Below are positions 6,908-15,865 of a DNA stretch of 64,000 bases, piece after piece. The notes beneath the pieces are model-generated. The model ran no database searches. It was not told the origin of the DNA and saw only the letters and a list, made by a program, of their open reading frames with translations. Made by a program: the position numbers and the translations under genes. The number at the start of each line of letters is the position of its first letter. The first letter of the stretch is position 1. The stretch covers positions 62,001 through 126,000 of the forward strand of contig NZ_JAKRMU010000001.1 of assembly GCF_022345965.1 (NCBI RefSeq). Direction: 5' to 3'. The DNA is from Corynebacterium sp. ACRQK (GTDB taxonomy: Bacteria > Actinomycetota > Actinomycetes > Mycobacteriales > Mycobacteriaceae).

Positions 6908-9572
6908 CGAGGGCCACAACTCCTCGTCTCATTGCGGCGACCGCCTTGCGGGAGGCCGCCTTCACTTCATTGGAATAGCCAGTCAGCTTGATCTGATCCA
7001 GCAGGTCGATAACGCGGCGGCACCAGCGCACGAAATCGCCGGGGGTCAGGGTAGCGCCGCTGGCCTCGGCTGCGCGCAGGCAGTACTCCAGCGGAGCGCC
7101 GGCGGTCCACTGATGCACCGCGGTGGCAAAGCCCAGCTCCGGCTCGCGCGTCACAGTCAGGCGGTGGCGCTGCTCGTCGGTGGAAAGTTCCTGGTAGATG
7201 CGCCACGTCTGGCTGATCGCCTCGGCCAGCGGCTCGGTGGGCACCCCATCGTCCTTGGCACCGGAATCGCGACGGTTCTCGAACACGCAGGTGCTGGCCA
7301 CTGCCGCCAGCTCCGCCGGGTCGAGCTCGTCCCAGATCCCGCGGCGCAGGCACTGGGCGACCAGCAGATCGGACTCGTGGTGGATCTTGGACAGCCGCTC
7401 GCCCTCCATTGTGATGCGGGCGGTGTTGTCCTCGAGCTCCACGTAGTCCAGCTCCGCCAGCAGCGCAAGAATTCGGTTGAACTGGGCGGACAGGGAATCG
7501 GATTCCTGCGGCTGCTCCTTCTGTTCGAACTCCAGGCGGCGGGCTGCCTTCAGGTACTGCTCGGCGGCGCGGCAAAGTTCCTCGCGGCCTTCCCAGGCGT
7601 GCACCGGGTGGGCGTGCACCTGCTCGCGCAGCTCAACAGCGCGCAGCGAGCGGCGGCGCGCCCGGGGCCGGAGCTTCTTGGGCTTATCCAGCTGCAGACG
7701 GCGCAGGTTGGCGGCCACTCCCCTGGCCTGCCGCTTCGGGTTGCGTGCCACGCCTTTGTGCAGGCGCATGTGGCCGATGTGCACCGGGGTGTTGCCGAAC
7801 ATGTCCGGGTTGATGCGCTCCACCCAACCGTCGTCAGTGATGATCGTCGGCCGACCGCGGTGGTCGGCACGCGCAATAACGGCGGTGGTGGGGTTCTTGC
7901 CGGTAGGCAGCGCGATCACGTCGCCGGGCTGCAGGGACTGCAGCAGTGCCGTGGTTTCCGTCGAGGCCTCGTCGATGACCATGCGTTTGGCGCGGCGCTC
8001 CTCCTGTGAAAGCTCGCGGCGCAGCTGGCCATACTCGGTGACCAGCTGGAAGTCCTCGTTGAGGCTGTTCGACGGGCGGCGCACCTCGCGGATTGTGGCC
8101 TTGAGCTGCTTTTCCTGCTGGGCCAGCTCACGGCGGCGCTTTTCAATCTGCTCGGCGCTTTCCACCACCGCGCCATTGGTCTGGTACTGCGCAAAGGAAC
8201 GCAGCAGCAGCCGGTGGGCCTCGTCCAGCCCCATCGTGCCGATGAGGTTCACGGCCATGTTGTAGCCGGGACGGAAGGTGGAATCCAGCGGATAGGTTCT
8301 TGTTGACGCCAAGTCTGCAACCCCATAAGGGTCCAGCCCCTGGCTCCACAGCACCACCGCGTTACCCTTCGTGTCTATGCCACGGCGGCCAGCGCGGCCG
8401 GTGAGCTGCGTGTATTGGCCTGGGGTGAGGTCGGCGTGCGTCTCGCCGTTGAACTTCACCAGCTTCTCCAGCACCACCGAGCGGGCAGGCATGTTGATGC
8501 CCAGCGCCAGAGTCTCCGTGGCGAAGCAAACCTTCAGCAGTCCGCGGGCGAACAGATCCTCCACGATGTGGCGGAAGGCCGGCAGCATGCCGGCGTGGTG
8601 AGCGGCGAAACCGCGCGACAGGGCGCGCCGCCATTGGCGGAAGCCCAGGACGTTCAGGTCTTCCTCCGTCAGATCGGAAACGCCTGCGTCGATCGTGCGC
8701 AGGATCTCCTCCCTTTCCGACGGAGACGAGTAGTCCACGCGATCGATCAGCAGGGCGCGGACGGCGGCGTCACAACCAACGCGCGAGAAGATAAAGTAAA
8801 TCGCAGGCAACATACCCGCGGTGGCCATGTGCTGTACCACGTCGCTGCGTTTCGGCCCGCGGCGCTTGTCGGTTTCCTCGGCCTTCGCCGCAGCGGCGAC
8901 GACCTTGCGGTTGATGGCGCCGAGGTGCTGCTCCGAGCCTTCGAAAAGGGGCAGGACCTGGCGGCCGACCATCATGAACTGGGTCAGCGGCACCGGCCGC
9001 TTCTCGGTGACGATGATTTCGGTATCGCCACGGACAGCGGACAGCCAGCCGCCGAACTCCTCGACGTTGGAGACGGTGGCCGACAGGGACACGAGGATTA
9101 CGCGGGGGTCCAGGTTGAGAATGGCCTCCTCCCAGACCGGACCGCGGGAACGGTCGGCCAGGAAGTGCACCTCGTCCATGACGACGTGCGTGAGGCTTTC
9201 CAGCCGCTCGGAGTCGGCGTAGATCATGTTGCGCAAGACCTCGGTGGTCATCACAACGATGGGCGCGTCGCCGTTGATGGTGACGTCGCCGGTGAGCAGG
9301 CCCACGTTGGCCTCGCCGTAGCGCTCCACCAGGTCGTGGAACTTCTGGTTGCTCAATGCCTTGATAGGCGTGGTGTAAAAGCAGGTGCCGTCACCGTGGA
9401 AGGCGGCGAACACAGCGAACTCGCCGACGATGGTCTTGCCCGCGCCAGTCGGGGCGGCGACGAGCACCCCCTTGCCCCGGTCGATGGCTTCGGCCGCTTG
9501 AACCTGGAAGTCGTCCAGCGGGAAGTCGTACTGGGCGCAGAAGCGCTCTACCTGAGGGCTAGAGAATGTCAT
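6900..9572 (-). CDS. helY: Ski2-like DEAD/DEAH-box RNA helicase (HelY family)
   Basis: An 890-residue superfamily-2 helicase. Motifs in order: Q-like FQVQAAEAI, Walker A APTGAGKT, VVMDEVHF (DEVH box), SLSATV, and motif VI QLTGRAGRRGID in the second RecA domain. A C-terminal region of ~350 residues (rRNA-processing arch/DSHCT-like, with FVRWCRRVIDLLDQI near the end) is typical of Ski2/Mtr4 relatives. Such enzymes unwind structured RNA for processing or decay. The start MTFSSPQV is chosen because it overlaps the tatC stop and matches homologues; the frame is open 19 codons further upstream. Downstream of tatAC, as in mycobacteria. Confidence 0.9.
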   Translation of the reverse strand: MTFSSPQVERFCAQYDFPLDDFQVQAAEAIDRGKGVLVAAPTGAGKTIVGEFAVFAAFHGDGTCFYTTPIKALSNQKFHDLVERYGEANVGLLTGDVTINGDAPIVVMTTEVLRNMIYADSERLESLTHVVMDEVHFLADRSRGPVWEEAILNLDPRVILVSLSATVSNVEEFGGWLSAVRGDTEIIVTEKRPVPLTQFMMVGRQVLPLFEGSEQHLGAINRKVVAAAAKAEETDKRRGPKRSDVVQHMATAGMLPAIYFIFSRVGCDAAVRALLIDRVDYSSPSEREEILRTIDAGVSDLTEEDLNVLGFRQWRRALSRGFAAHHAGMLPAFRHIVEDLFARGLLKVCFATETLALGINMPARSVVLEKLVKFNGETHADLTPGQYTQLTGRAGRRGIDTKGNAVVLWSQGLDPYGVADLASTRTYPLDSTFRPGYNMAVNLIGTMGLDEAHRLLLRSFAQYQTNGAVVESAEQIEKRRRELAQQEKQLKATIREVRRPSNSLNEDFQLVTEYGQLRRELSQEERRAKRMVIDEASTETTALLQSLQPGDVIALPTGKNPTTAVIARADHRGRPTIITDDGWVERINPDMFGNTPVHIGHMRLHKGVARNPKRQARGVAANLRRLQLDKPKKLRPRARRRSLRAVELREQVHAHPVHAWEGREELCRAAEQYLKAARRLEFEQKEQPQESDSLSAQFNRILALLAELDYVELEDNTARITMEGERLSKIHHESDLLVAQCLRRGIWDELDPAELAAVASTCVFENRRDSGAKDDGVPTEPLAEAISQTWRIYQELSTDEQRHRLTVTREPELGFATAVHQWTAGAPLEYCLRAAEASGATLTPGDFVRWCRRVIDLLDQIKLTGYSNEVKAASRKAVAAMRRGVVALDG

Positions 9573-10536
9573 CGAAATCGCTGCGGGTGAAGTCTTGAGC
9601 CTTGGGATCCTGGCGCTTCGGCGAGTCAATTGGGCGGGCCGCGCTGGTGGACTGCGGCGCCGGGGTTGCCGTCACCGGGGCAATGGGTGCCGGGGTGGCG
9701 ATGCCGGTGGTCTCGTCATCATCCACCTCGAGCCAGTCCGCCTCGTTCTTTTTGCGGCGCTTGTCGTTCAGGCGGGCGATCTGAGTAGCGATTTCCATCA
9801 TCGCGCACAGCGAGATCGCCAGGATCACCATCGAAATCGGGTCCTGACCCGGGGTGACGAACGCAGCGAAGAGGAACAGGAAAGCCCAGATGAAACGGCG
9901 CTTTTCCTTCAGCTGCTGGTACGTGACGACGTGCGCCAAGTTCAGCAGCACGGTAATGAGCGGCACCTCGAAGCTCACACCGAATATTAGCAGCAGCGCC
10001 ATGGCGAAGCTGAAGTATTTCTCGCCGTTCAGGGCAGCGATCTGCGCCTCGTCGCCGATGGTCAGCAGGAACTCCAGACCGAAGGCGAGTACGAAGTAGG
10101 CCAGCACCGCGCCGACGGTAAACAGCAGGCCGGCGGACATGCCTACGCCCAAAGTCCAGCGCTTCTCGTTCTTGTGCAGCCCCGGGGTGATATACGCCCA
10201 GATCTGGCCCAACCAAATGGGCGAGGAAAAGACCATGCCTGCTAGGGCGCCGACTTTCAGGCGCAGCATGAACATCTCGAACGGGCTGGTCGCCAGCAGG
10301 CGGCACTCCCCCGCCTCGGAACCGAAGCGGGCTTCCGGCGGCAGGTTGCAGTACGGCCCGCGCAGTACCTCGCCCAGCGAAGGGATCGGACCGACTTCGA
10401 CGTTGTACCAGATGTAGCCGATAATCGTGCCGATGAAGATGGCAACCAGGGAAATGAATACGCGCTTGCGCAGCTCATTGATGTGCTCGACGATGGTCAT
10501 CGAACCATCGGCAGGCTTCTTTAGCTTCTTAGCCAC
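9559..10536 (-). CDS. tatC: Twin-arginine translocase subunit TatC
   Basis: A 325-residue polytopic protein of the Tat pathway, which exports folded proteins carrying RR signal peptides. TatC forms the signal-peptide receptor with TatA/B. Conserved features: MTIVEHINELRKRVFIS at the N-terminus, SPFEMFMLRLKVG, YITPGLHKNEKRW, FGVSFEVPL and FVTPGQDPISMV, with six membrane helices. The ~75-residue C-terminal tail is polar and Pro/Ala/Thr-rich, longer than in E. coli and typical of actinobacteria. Cotranscribed with tatA upstream and the helicase downstream (14-bp overlap). Confidence 0.95.
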   Translation of the reverse strand: MAKKLKKPADGSMTIVEHINELRKRVFISLVAIFIGTIIGYIWYNVEVGPIPSLGEVLRGPYCNLPPEARFGSEAGECRLLATSPFEMFMLRLKVGALAGMVFSSPIWLGQIWAYITPGLHKNEKRWTLGVGMSAGLLFTVGAVLAYFVLAFGLEFLLTIGDEAQIAALNGEKYFSFAMALLLIFGVSFEVPLITVLLNLAHVVTYQQLKEKRRFIWAFLFLFAAFVTPGQDPISMVILAISLCAMMEIATQIARLNDKRRKKNEADWLEVDDDETTGIATPAPIAPVTATPAPQSTSAARPIDSPKRQDPKAQDFTRSDFDDIL

Positions 10537-10543
10537 TTAACTT

Positions 10544-10798
10544 TTAAGCGTTGTGCTCGTTCGGCTGCTCGGACTTGGGCTGAGCCAGGTCTTGGGCCTG
10601 CTGCTGCTCGGCGGTCGGAGCCTGCTTCTCGGTCAGCTCCTTGTTGTCCTTGTCGGTCTTCATCTCGTCCATCTCGGACTTGAAGATACGCATCGAACGG
10701 CCCAGGGAACGTGCAGCGCTGGGCAGGCGGGTCGCTCCGAACAGCAGGAAAATGACCAGAGCGATGATTAGTAGTTCAGGAACGCCAAGGTTCGGCAT
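10544..10798 (-). CDS. tatA: Sec-independent translocase subunit TatA
   Basis: An 84-residue protein with the single N-terminal membrane helix ([15 protein letters not shown]), the hinge and amphipathic helix ([21 protein letters not shown]) and an acidic Gln-rich tail, all hallmarks of TatA. It polymerises to form the translocation conduit. No tatB is visible in the window; in actinobacteria tatB is generally elsewhere. Seven bases separate it from tatC. Confidence 0.94.
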   Translation of the reverse strand: MPNLGVPELLIIALVIFLLFGATRLPSAARSLGRSMRIFKSEMDEMKTDKDNKELTEKQAPTAEQQQAQDLAQPKSEQPNEHNA

Positions 10799-10834
10799 TA
10801 TCTACGAGCTTTCTGTCGTTGGGGATCGGTCTTA

Positions 10835-11803
10835 CTATCCTAGCCCGCGAGCCTCGTAGGCATCGAGGCCACGCCGCGCTAGGGCTTTTAAGTTCTCGGC
10901 TAATGGTAGCGGTTCTACCTTGCGAATACCGGGTGAAAACCCTAGCAGGAACCGTAAAAACCATTCACCGGTGTCGGGCACGTCGACGACCAGCCGGGTT
11001 TCGTCCTCGACTACCCACATGGGGAAGTACTCCAACATCCACCGCAGCGACTCGTCTAACTCCAGGCGTGCCCATTTGTCGCTGAGGCCGAAACCGAAGG
11101 GATCCTCTGGGTCGATCTCGGGTACCTGTTGGGCACTGGCCGAACCCTCCTCCCTCAGGTCAAGCCCGTCGATGCGCGCAAGCGCAAAGGTTTTTGTGGT
11201 GACGCCACGTTCCCGCGCCCACAGGTAATACTCGCCGTCCACGAGAGCCACATGGTCGGGGTCTACCGTGCGGGTATTGAAGCTATCGCTGGATATCGAC
11301 TGGTAGTTGAACGTGACCTGGCGGCGGGATTGGATGGCCTCCGAGAGCTGACGGCGCAGCTGCACATAGGCGGGGGTTGAGGGCGCCGTTTCGGGGGTGA
11401 AGGAATCCGTGTACTCGCGCCGGGAGCGCAAGAGAGCCTGAATCTTCGCGCTGGCGGAGTCGATGTCCGCCTGTGCCTCCGCCGGCGCGGTGGAGCGCAG
11501 TGCCTGCAAGTTCAGCAGCAGCACACCGGCCTCCATCGCGGTCAGGGCCAGCGGGCGATCCAGACCCGCGGAAAACTCCACTGAGGCGTGCATGCGATCC
11601 ACGGTGACCTCCACCGGCATGTCGAGGATGCTGGCGGGCACGCGGCACTGGGAAACCTGACCGAGCTCGTGGGCGATCTGCGCGGTGGATAGGTCCAGCG
11701 CTCGAGAGGCCGCCATCAGGCTGCTGTCCGGGTGGGACCGGAACCAGGCGAGGACGGACAGGGTACGGAGGAACTGTTCGGCATTGGAACGAGGGGGCGT
11801 CAT
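10835..11803 (-). CDS. pafC: WYL-domain transcriptional regulator PafC
   Basis: A 322-residue regulator: N-terminal winged-helix region (residues ~5-60, LRTLSVLAWFRSHPD), a middle domain and a WYL domain (VTFNYQSIS, then VDGEYYLWARERG and KTFALARIDGL). In mycobacteria PafB and PafC heterodimerise and activate a LexA/RecA-independent DNA-damage regulon. The ATG overlaps the pafB stop as ATGA, which fixes the start; the frame is open far upstream but only as pafB shadow. It is translationally coupled to pafB, as expected for partner subunits. Confidence 0.9.
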   Translation of the reverse strand: MTPPRSNAEQFLRTLSVLAWFRSHPDSSLMAASRALDLSTAQIAHELGQVSQCRVPASILDMPVEVTVDRMHASVEFSAGLDRPLALTAMEAGVLLLNLQALRSTAPAEAQADIDSASAKIQALLRSRREYTDSFTPETAPSTPAYVQLRRQLSEAIQSRRQVTFNYQSISSDSFNTRTVDPDHVALVDGEYYLWARERGVTTKTFALARIDGLDLREEGSASAQQVPEIDPEDPFGFGLSDKWARLELDESLRWMLEYFPMWVVEDETRLVVDVPDTGEWFLRFLLGFSPGIRKVEPLPLAENLKALARRGLDAYEARGLG

Positions 11804-12735
11804 GAAGCAGCCTCCTTTAAAACGGCAACAACATCGGCGACGACATCCGGCGGCGAGGTAACCACCACATGGGGTGCGTAGGCAGCGGCGGTGCGGACAA
11901 ACCAGTCGCGCTCCACCGGGCCGATCTGGCCATGATCGTCGGCCAGGCGCCGCAGCTCCCAGGCGCCAGGTTCGGGGAATTCCACGGTGGCGGTGACCAT
12001 CTGGCGGCTGCTCAAAAGCCCCTGCTGGATCAGCTGCTGTGGAGTGCCTTCTGGGCGTGGGTGCTGGGCGAATTCGGGGAGGGCGGTGACGGAATCGATG
12101 CGCGCCAGGCGGAATGTGCGCTGGGCCTCGCGGTCCGGGTCGAAGCCGGTGACGTAGACCAGGCCGTCCTTGGCGCCGTAGGCCCAGGGTTCCAGGCGAC
12201 GCAGCTGGGGAGTGTCGACCAGCGAAGGATAGTAGTTGAAGCTTAAGATCAGGCCGTTGTCGAGGGCGCGGAAAATCGCGTCGAGGGAATCGCCATCCAG
12301 GGCGGTATGGTCCGGGACGCTGGGGACAGCCACCTCGCCGGTGGACACGCGGTGCTGCATGCCCGCGGCGGCCAGTTTGGTGTATGCGGAGCGGGCGGCG
12401 TGCTGCATCTCCCCCGACTGGGCCCACCGGCTGGCGGCGGCGAGGACAGTGGCCTCGCCGTCGGTGAACTCGATATCCTGCAGGAAGGTTTGGGCGGGGT
12501 CGAGGAACAGCATGTCTTCGCCTGTGATGTGCACGCCCAGCTCGGCGAGGTCCTGGCGGTCGCGGCTCAGCTGTTTGCGGGCGGAGCCATCCTTGGCGTG
12601 CTGATAGCCCTCGACGTTGGCGAGCACCCATTCGATAGAGCGCGGGGTGTCGGAGTTCAGCAGTGCGATCACCAGGTTAAACAGGCGCGTGGCACCCGAA
12701 ATCCAGTGAGTCTCGACGGGGCGATTGCGGTTCAT
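11800..12735 (-). CDS. pafB: WYL-domain transcriptional regulator PafB
   Basis: A 311-residue protein, paralog of PafC, with a winged-helix N-terminus (TRLFNLVIALLNSDTPRSIEW, then RKQLSRDRQDLAELGV) and a WYL domain (LSFNYYPSL, KDGLVYVTGFD, RTFRLARIDSV). With PafC it forms the DNA-damage-responsive activator known from mycobacteria. The name comes from its position next to pafA; it is not needed for pupylation. Its ATG overlaps the pafA stop (ATGA). Confidence 0.9.
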   Translation of the reverse strand: MNRNRPVETHWISGATRLFNLVIALLNSDTPRSIEWVLANVEGYQHAKDGSARKQLSRDRQDLAELGVHITGEDMLFLDPAQTFLQDIEFTDGEATVLAAASRWAQSGEMQHAARSAYTKLAAAGMQHRVSTGEVAVPSVPDHTALDGDSLDAIFRALDNGLILSFNYYPSLVDTPQLRRLEPWAYGAKDGLVYVTGFDPDREAQRTFRLARIDSVTALPEFAQHPRPEGTPQQLIQQGLLSSRQMVTATVEFPEPGAWELRRLADDHGQIGPVERDWFVRTAAAYAPHVVVTSPPDVVADVVAVLKEAAS

Positions 12736-14135
12736 CGGGCTTCCAGGGACTCGATGATGCGGTCAACGTCCTCGCTAGTGTTAGCGAAGGGGTCGGCCAG
12801 CAGGGCCTCGGCACCGTTCTCGCCGTTGACCTTCACGCGCATCCAATCCACCGTGTAGGAAAGTTCCGGGCGGGCGCGGACCGCAGCGATGAAGCGGCCG
12901 CGTACCGCCGCGCGGGTTGTTGGCGGGGCTTGGCGGACGGCCTGCTCGATCGTCTCCGAAGCCAACAACGTGCGCGCCAGGCCGCGGCGGGCCAGCACGT
13001 TAAACAGGCCGCGGGTGGGGTGAATGTCGTGATACATCAGGTCGAGCTGCGCCAGGCGCGGGTCGATGGGATCCAGGCCGCGGGCGGCGGCCATGCGGTC
13101 CAGCAGCGACTTCTTGATGACCCAGTCGATTTCCGTGGAGACCGGTGAAAAGTCGCCCGTGTCGAAGCAGTCCAGCACGCGGCCCCACAGGTCCACCACG
13201 GGGGTTAGCTCTGCGTTGGGAGTGCCCCGCTCCGGGTCTTCACGCGAGGCGAGGTAGGCGCAGGCGGCGTCATAGAAAGCGCGCTGGATCTCCAGCGGCG
13301 TGGCAGTCGACCCGCTGCGCAGCGCAATGTCCACCTGGCCGGTGAAGTCGCGGGAGATCTCGCGGATAGAGCGGATCTCGTTGGCCATCTCGAAGTCCGG
13401 GAGGGCCACGCCGGCCTCGATCATCTCCAGCACCAGCAGCGTGGAGCCAACCTTCAGAGCCGTGGTGACCTCCGACATGTTCGAATCGCCGACGATGACG
13501 TGCAGGCGGCGGTACTTAGAGGAATCGGCGTGCGGCTCGTCGCGGGTGTTGATGATGGGGCGTGAGCGGGTCGTCGCGCTGGACACTCCCTCCCAGACGT
13601 GGTCGGCGCGCTGGCTCATGGTGTAGCCCGGGCCGAAGTTCTCGTTCGGCGCGCCGGGATAAGGGATCGCGAGCTTGCCCGCGCCACAGATCAGCTGGCG
13701 GGTAACCAGGAAAGGCAGCAACTGCTTGCTGAGGCCCTTCAGAGGAATATCACGGCTGACCAGGTAGTTCTCGTGGCAGCCATAAGAGTTGCCCAGGGAG
13801 TCCGTGTTGTTCTTCAGCAGATAGACCTTGCCACCGACGGCCTGCTCGGCGCGGTCGGCCAACTCGTGAAACATCAGGTCGCCAGAGCGGTCGTAGGCGA
13901 TCAGCTGGTGCAGACTATCGCACTCCGCGGTGGCGAACTCCGGGTGCGCGCCGACGTCCAGGTACAGGCGCGAGGCATTCTCGGTGTAGATGTTCGAGCT
14001 GCGGTGCTTTTCCACCACGGGGGCGAAGAGCGTGCGGGCAATCTCGTCGGGGCCGAGACGCCGGGAGGAATCCTGCATGTTGGCGATTCCATACTCCGTC
14101 TCCAGGCCCATAATGCGGCGGCGGATGGCGGTCAC
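12732..14135 (-). CDS. pafA: Pup-protein ligase PafA
   Basis: A 467-residue carboxylate-amine ligase of the glutamine-synthetase fold that couples the C-terminal Glu of Pup to substrate lysines with ATP. The N-terminus IMGLETEYG, the central NSYGCHENYL and NTRDEPHAD-SSKYRRLHVI, and the LYHDIHPTRGLF-type segment are diagnostic for PafA/Dop. The start is the GTG at 14135, which overlaps the pup stop (GTGA) and gives the usual basic leader before IMGLETEYG. In proteasome-bearing actinobacteria prcB and prcA lie between pup and pafA; here the two genes overlap directly. Confidence 0.94.
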   Translation of the reverse strand: MTAIRRRIMGLETEYGIANMQDSSRRLGPDEIARTLFAPVVEKHRSSNIYTENASRLYLDVGAHPEFATAECDSLHQLIAYDRSGDLMFHELADRAEQAVGGKVYLLKNNTDSLGNSYGCHENYLVSRDIPLKGLSKQLLPFLVTRQLICGAGKLAIPYPGAPNENFGPGYTMSQRADHVWEGVSSATTRSRPIINTRDEPHADSSKYRRLHVIVGDSNMSEVTTALKVGSTLLVLEMIEAGVALPDFEMANEIRSIREISRDFTGQVDIALRSGSTATPLEIQRAFYDAACAYLASREDPERGTPNAELTPVVDLWGRVLDCFDTGDFSPVSTEIDWVIKKSLLDRMAAARGLDPIDPRLAQLDLMYHDIHPTRGLFNVLARRGLARTLLASETIEQAVRQAPPTTRAAVRGRFIAAVRARPELSYTVDWMRVKVNGENGAEALLADPFANTSEDVDRIIESLEAR

Positions 14136-14326
14136 TGGCCGCCCTTTTGTACGTAGGAGCGAACGAACTCCTCCGCGTTGTTCTCCAGCAGTCCGTCGAT
14201 CTCGTCCAGCAGATCGTCGGTTCCGGTGACGTTCACCTGCTGGGTGCCCGCGCCGGAGGTCTGCTCGATTGCTTCGTCGTCGTCGCGCCGACCGCCGCCG
14301 GCGCTGACCTGTCCGCCCTGTGCCAT
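14132..14326 (-). CDS. pup: Prokaryotic ubiquitin-like protein Pup
   Basis: A 64-residue intrinsically disordered tag protein. The N-terminal half is Gly/Asp/Gln-rich; the C-terminal half has the coiled-coil-forming region that docks to the ATPase (DDLLDEIDGLLENNAEEFVRS) and ends in GGQ. A C-terminal Gln must be deamidated to Glu by Dop before PafA can attach it, consistent with dop being the next gene upstream (2 bp away). Pup tags lysines of target proteins. Confidence 0.97.
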   Translation of the reverse strand: MAQGGQVSAGGGRRDDDEAIEQTSGAGTQQVNVTGTDDLLDEIDGLLENNAEEFVRSYVQKGGQ

Positions 14327-14328
14327 GA

Positions 14329-15852
14329 TTAGTCTTCCTTTCTGCCAATCCCGGAGATCTTGTCCGGGTTGATTTCCTTCAAGCCTGCCACGAGCTCGCC
14401 GATGCCGGGGCGCGGTTGCGCTTCCAGCACCGCGCGTAGCTCCAACTGGTTGAACCCGCGGGGGTCGTCCATAGTGATCTGCACCGCGCCGTCCGGGGTG
14501 TCCACGATGACGCTATCCCAGTTTGCCGAGAGGATGTCGGCGGAGTAGTTCGCCACCAGGTGCCCGCGCAGCCACGCGCGCGTGGCCTCCGGCGGGGTGT
14601 CCATCGCGGCCTCGATCTCCACCGGGTCCAGCAGGGTTTGCATCCGGCCCTTCCGCACCAGGGCGTGGTAGAGCCCGCGGCGCGGGTCGATGTCCGAATA
14701 CTGCAGGTCCACCAGGGCCAGGCGGGGGTCGGTCCACTCCAGGCCGCGCGCCCTGTAGGCGTTCATCAGCTGCAGTTTGGCCGTCCAGTCCAGCCGGTCG
14801 GCGGTGGACAGCGGATCGGACTCTAGATCGTCGAGGAGCTTGCCCCACAGCTCATAGACCTCCAGGTCGTCGCCGCGCAGCTCCATGATTTCCCCCACGC
14901 GCTTGCGGATCTCCCGCTGCGTCTCGATGGCCGTGCGTTCTGCCTGTCCGTAGAAGCGCAGGCGGTAGGTGCAGTCCAGATCTCGGGAGACGCGCTGGAC
15001 GTCAGCCACCGGCTCTAGCAGCCGTAGGTCGCCGAAGTACGCACCCTGGGCCACTGCCGCCAGCACCAGTGCGGTGGTGCCGAACTTCAGGTAGTTGGAG
15101 AACTCGCTTAGGTTCGCATCCCCGATGATCACGTGCAGGCGACGCCACTTGTCGGCCTCCGCGTGCGGCTCGTCGCGGGTGTTCACGATGCCGCGGTTAA
15201 GCGTGGTCTCTAGCGAGACCTCCGTCTCGATGTAGTCGGCGCGCTGGCTGATCTGGAAGCCCGGCTGCTCCCCCTGTTGCCCCAGCCCGATGCGGCCGGC
15301 GCCGCAGTAAACCTGCCGGGTGACGAAGTGCGGGATCAGTGCCGCCTGCACGTCCTCGACGTCCAGGTCGCGCGGGTACAGGTAGTTCTCGTGCGAGCCG
15401 TAGCTGGCGCCTTTGCCATCCACATTGTTCTTGTAAATCTTCAGCTCCGGCTCGGCGGCCTCGGCGGCGCGGTGCATGATGATGTCCCCGGCCTTGTCCC
15501 ACACCACCGCGTCGCGGGCGGTTGTGGTCTCCGGGGAGGAATACTCCGGGTGCGCGTGATCCACGTAGAAACGCGCGCCGTTGGCGGTAATGACGTTCGC
15601 CGCGCCGAGCGCGTTCGGATCCAGCACCGGGGCGGAACCACGACGGTAACGGCGCAGATCGAAGCCGCGGATGTCGCGCAGGGGGGATTCGTTCTCGTAG
15701 TCCCAGCGGGTGCGACGGTTCACCCCCTGGCCGCTGTGCTCGGCATAAGCCACAACGGCCTGGGTGGAGGTGTGAATAGGGCTGGCCGACGGGTCATCCA
15801 CGGCGACGATGCCGTACTCCGTCTCCGAGCCAATGATGTGCGGACCAAACAA
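14329..15852 (-). CDS. dop: Pup deamidase/depupylase Dop
   Basis: A 507-residue PafA paralog that deamidates the C-terminal Gln of Pup and removes Pup from tagged proteins. Visible: IIGSETEYGIVAVDDP at the N-terminus, the Dop-specific loop region near residues 30-65, NTRDEPHAEADKWRRLHVI, YSDIDPRRGLYH. The start is a TTG at 15852, seven bases after a strong GGGAGGA; the frame is open 21 codons further but overlaps the ARC gene and lacks such a site. Located between ARC (13 bp upstream) and pup. Confidence 0.93.
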   Translation of the reverse strand: MFGPHIIGSETEYGIVAVDDPSASPIHTSTQAVVAYAEHSGQGVNRRTRWDYENESPLRDIRGFDLRRYRRGSAPVLDPNALGAANVITANGARFYVDHAHPEYSSPETTTARDAVVWDKAGDIIMHRAAEAAEPELKIYKNNVDGKGASYGSHENYLYPRDLDVEDVQAALIPHFVTRQVYCGAGRIGLGQQGEQPGFQISQRADYIETEVSLETTLNRGIVNTRDEPHAEADKWRRLHVIIGDANLSEFSNYLKFGTTALVLAAVAQGAYFGDLRLLEPVADVQRVSRDLDCTYRLRFYGQAERTAIETQREIRKRVGEIMELRGDDLEVYELWGKLLDDLESDPLSTADRLDWTAKLQLMNAYRARGLEWTDPRLALVDLQYSDIDPRRGLYHALVRKGRMQTLLDPVEIEAAMDTPPEATRAWLRGHLVANYSADILSANWDSVIVDTPDGAVQITMDDPRGFNQLELRAVLEAQPRPGIGELVAGLKEINPDKISGIGRKED

Positions 15853-15865
15853 ACTTGTATCCTCC

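Noticed and set aside
6690..8009. Long open frame (439 codons) opposite the helicase gene
   Set aside because: It is antisense to a well-supported helicase, has no domain, and arises from high-G+C third-position bias.
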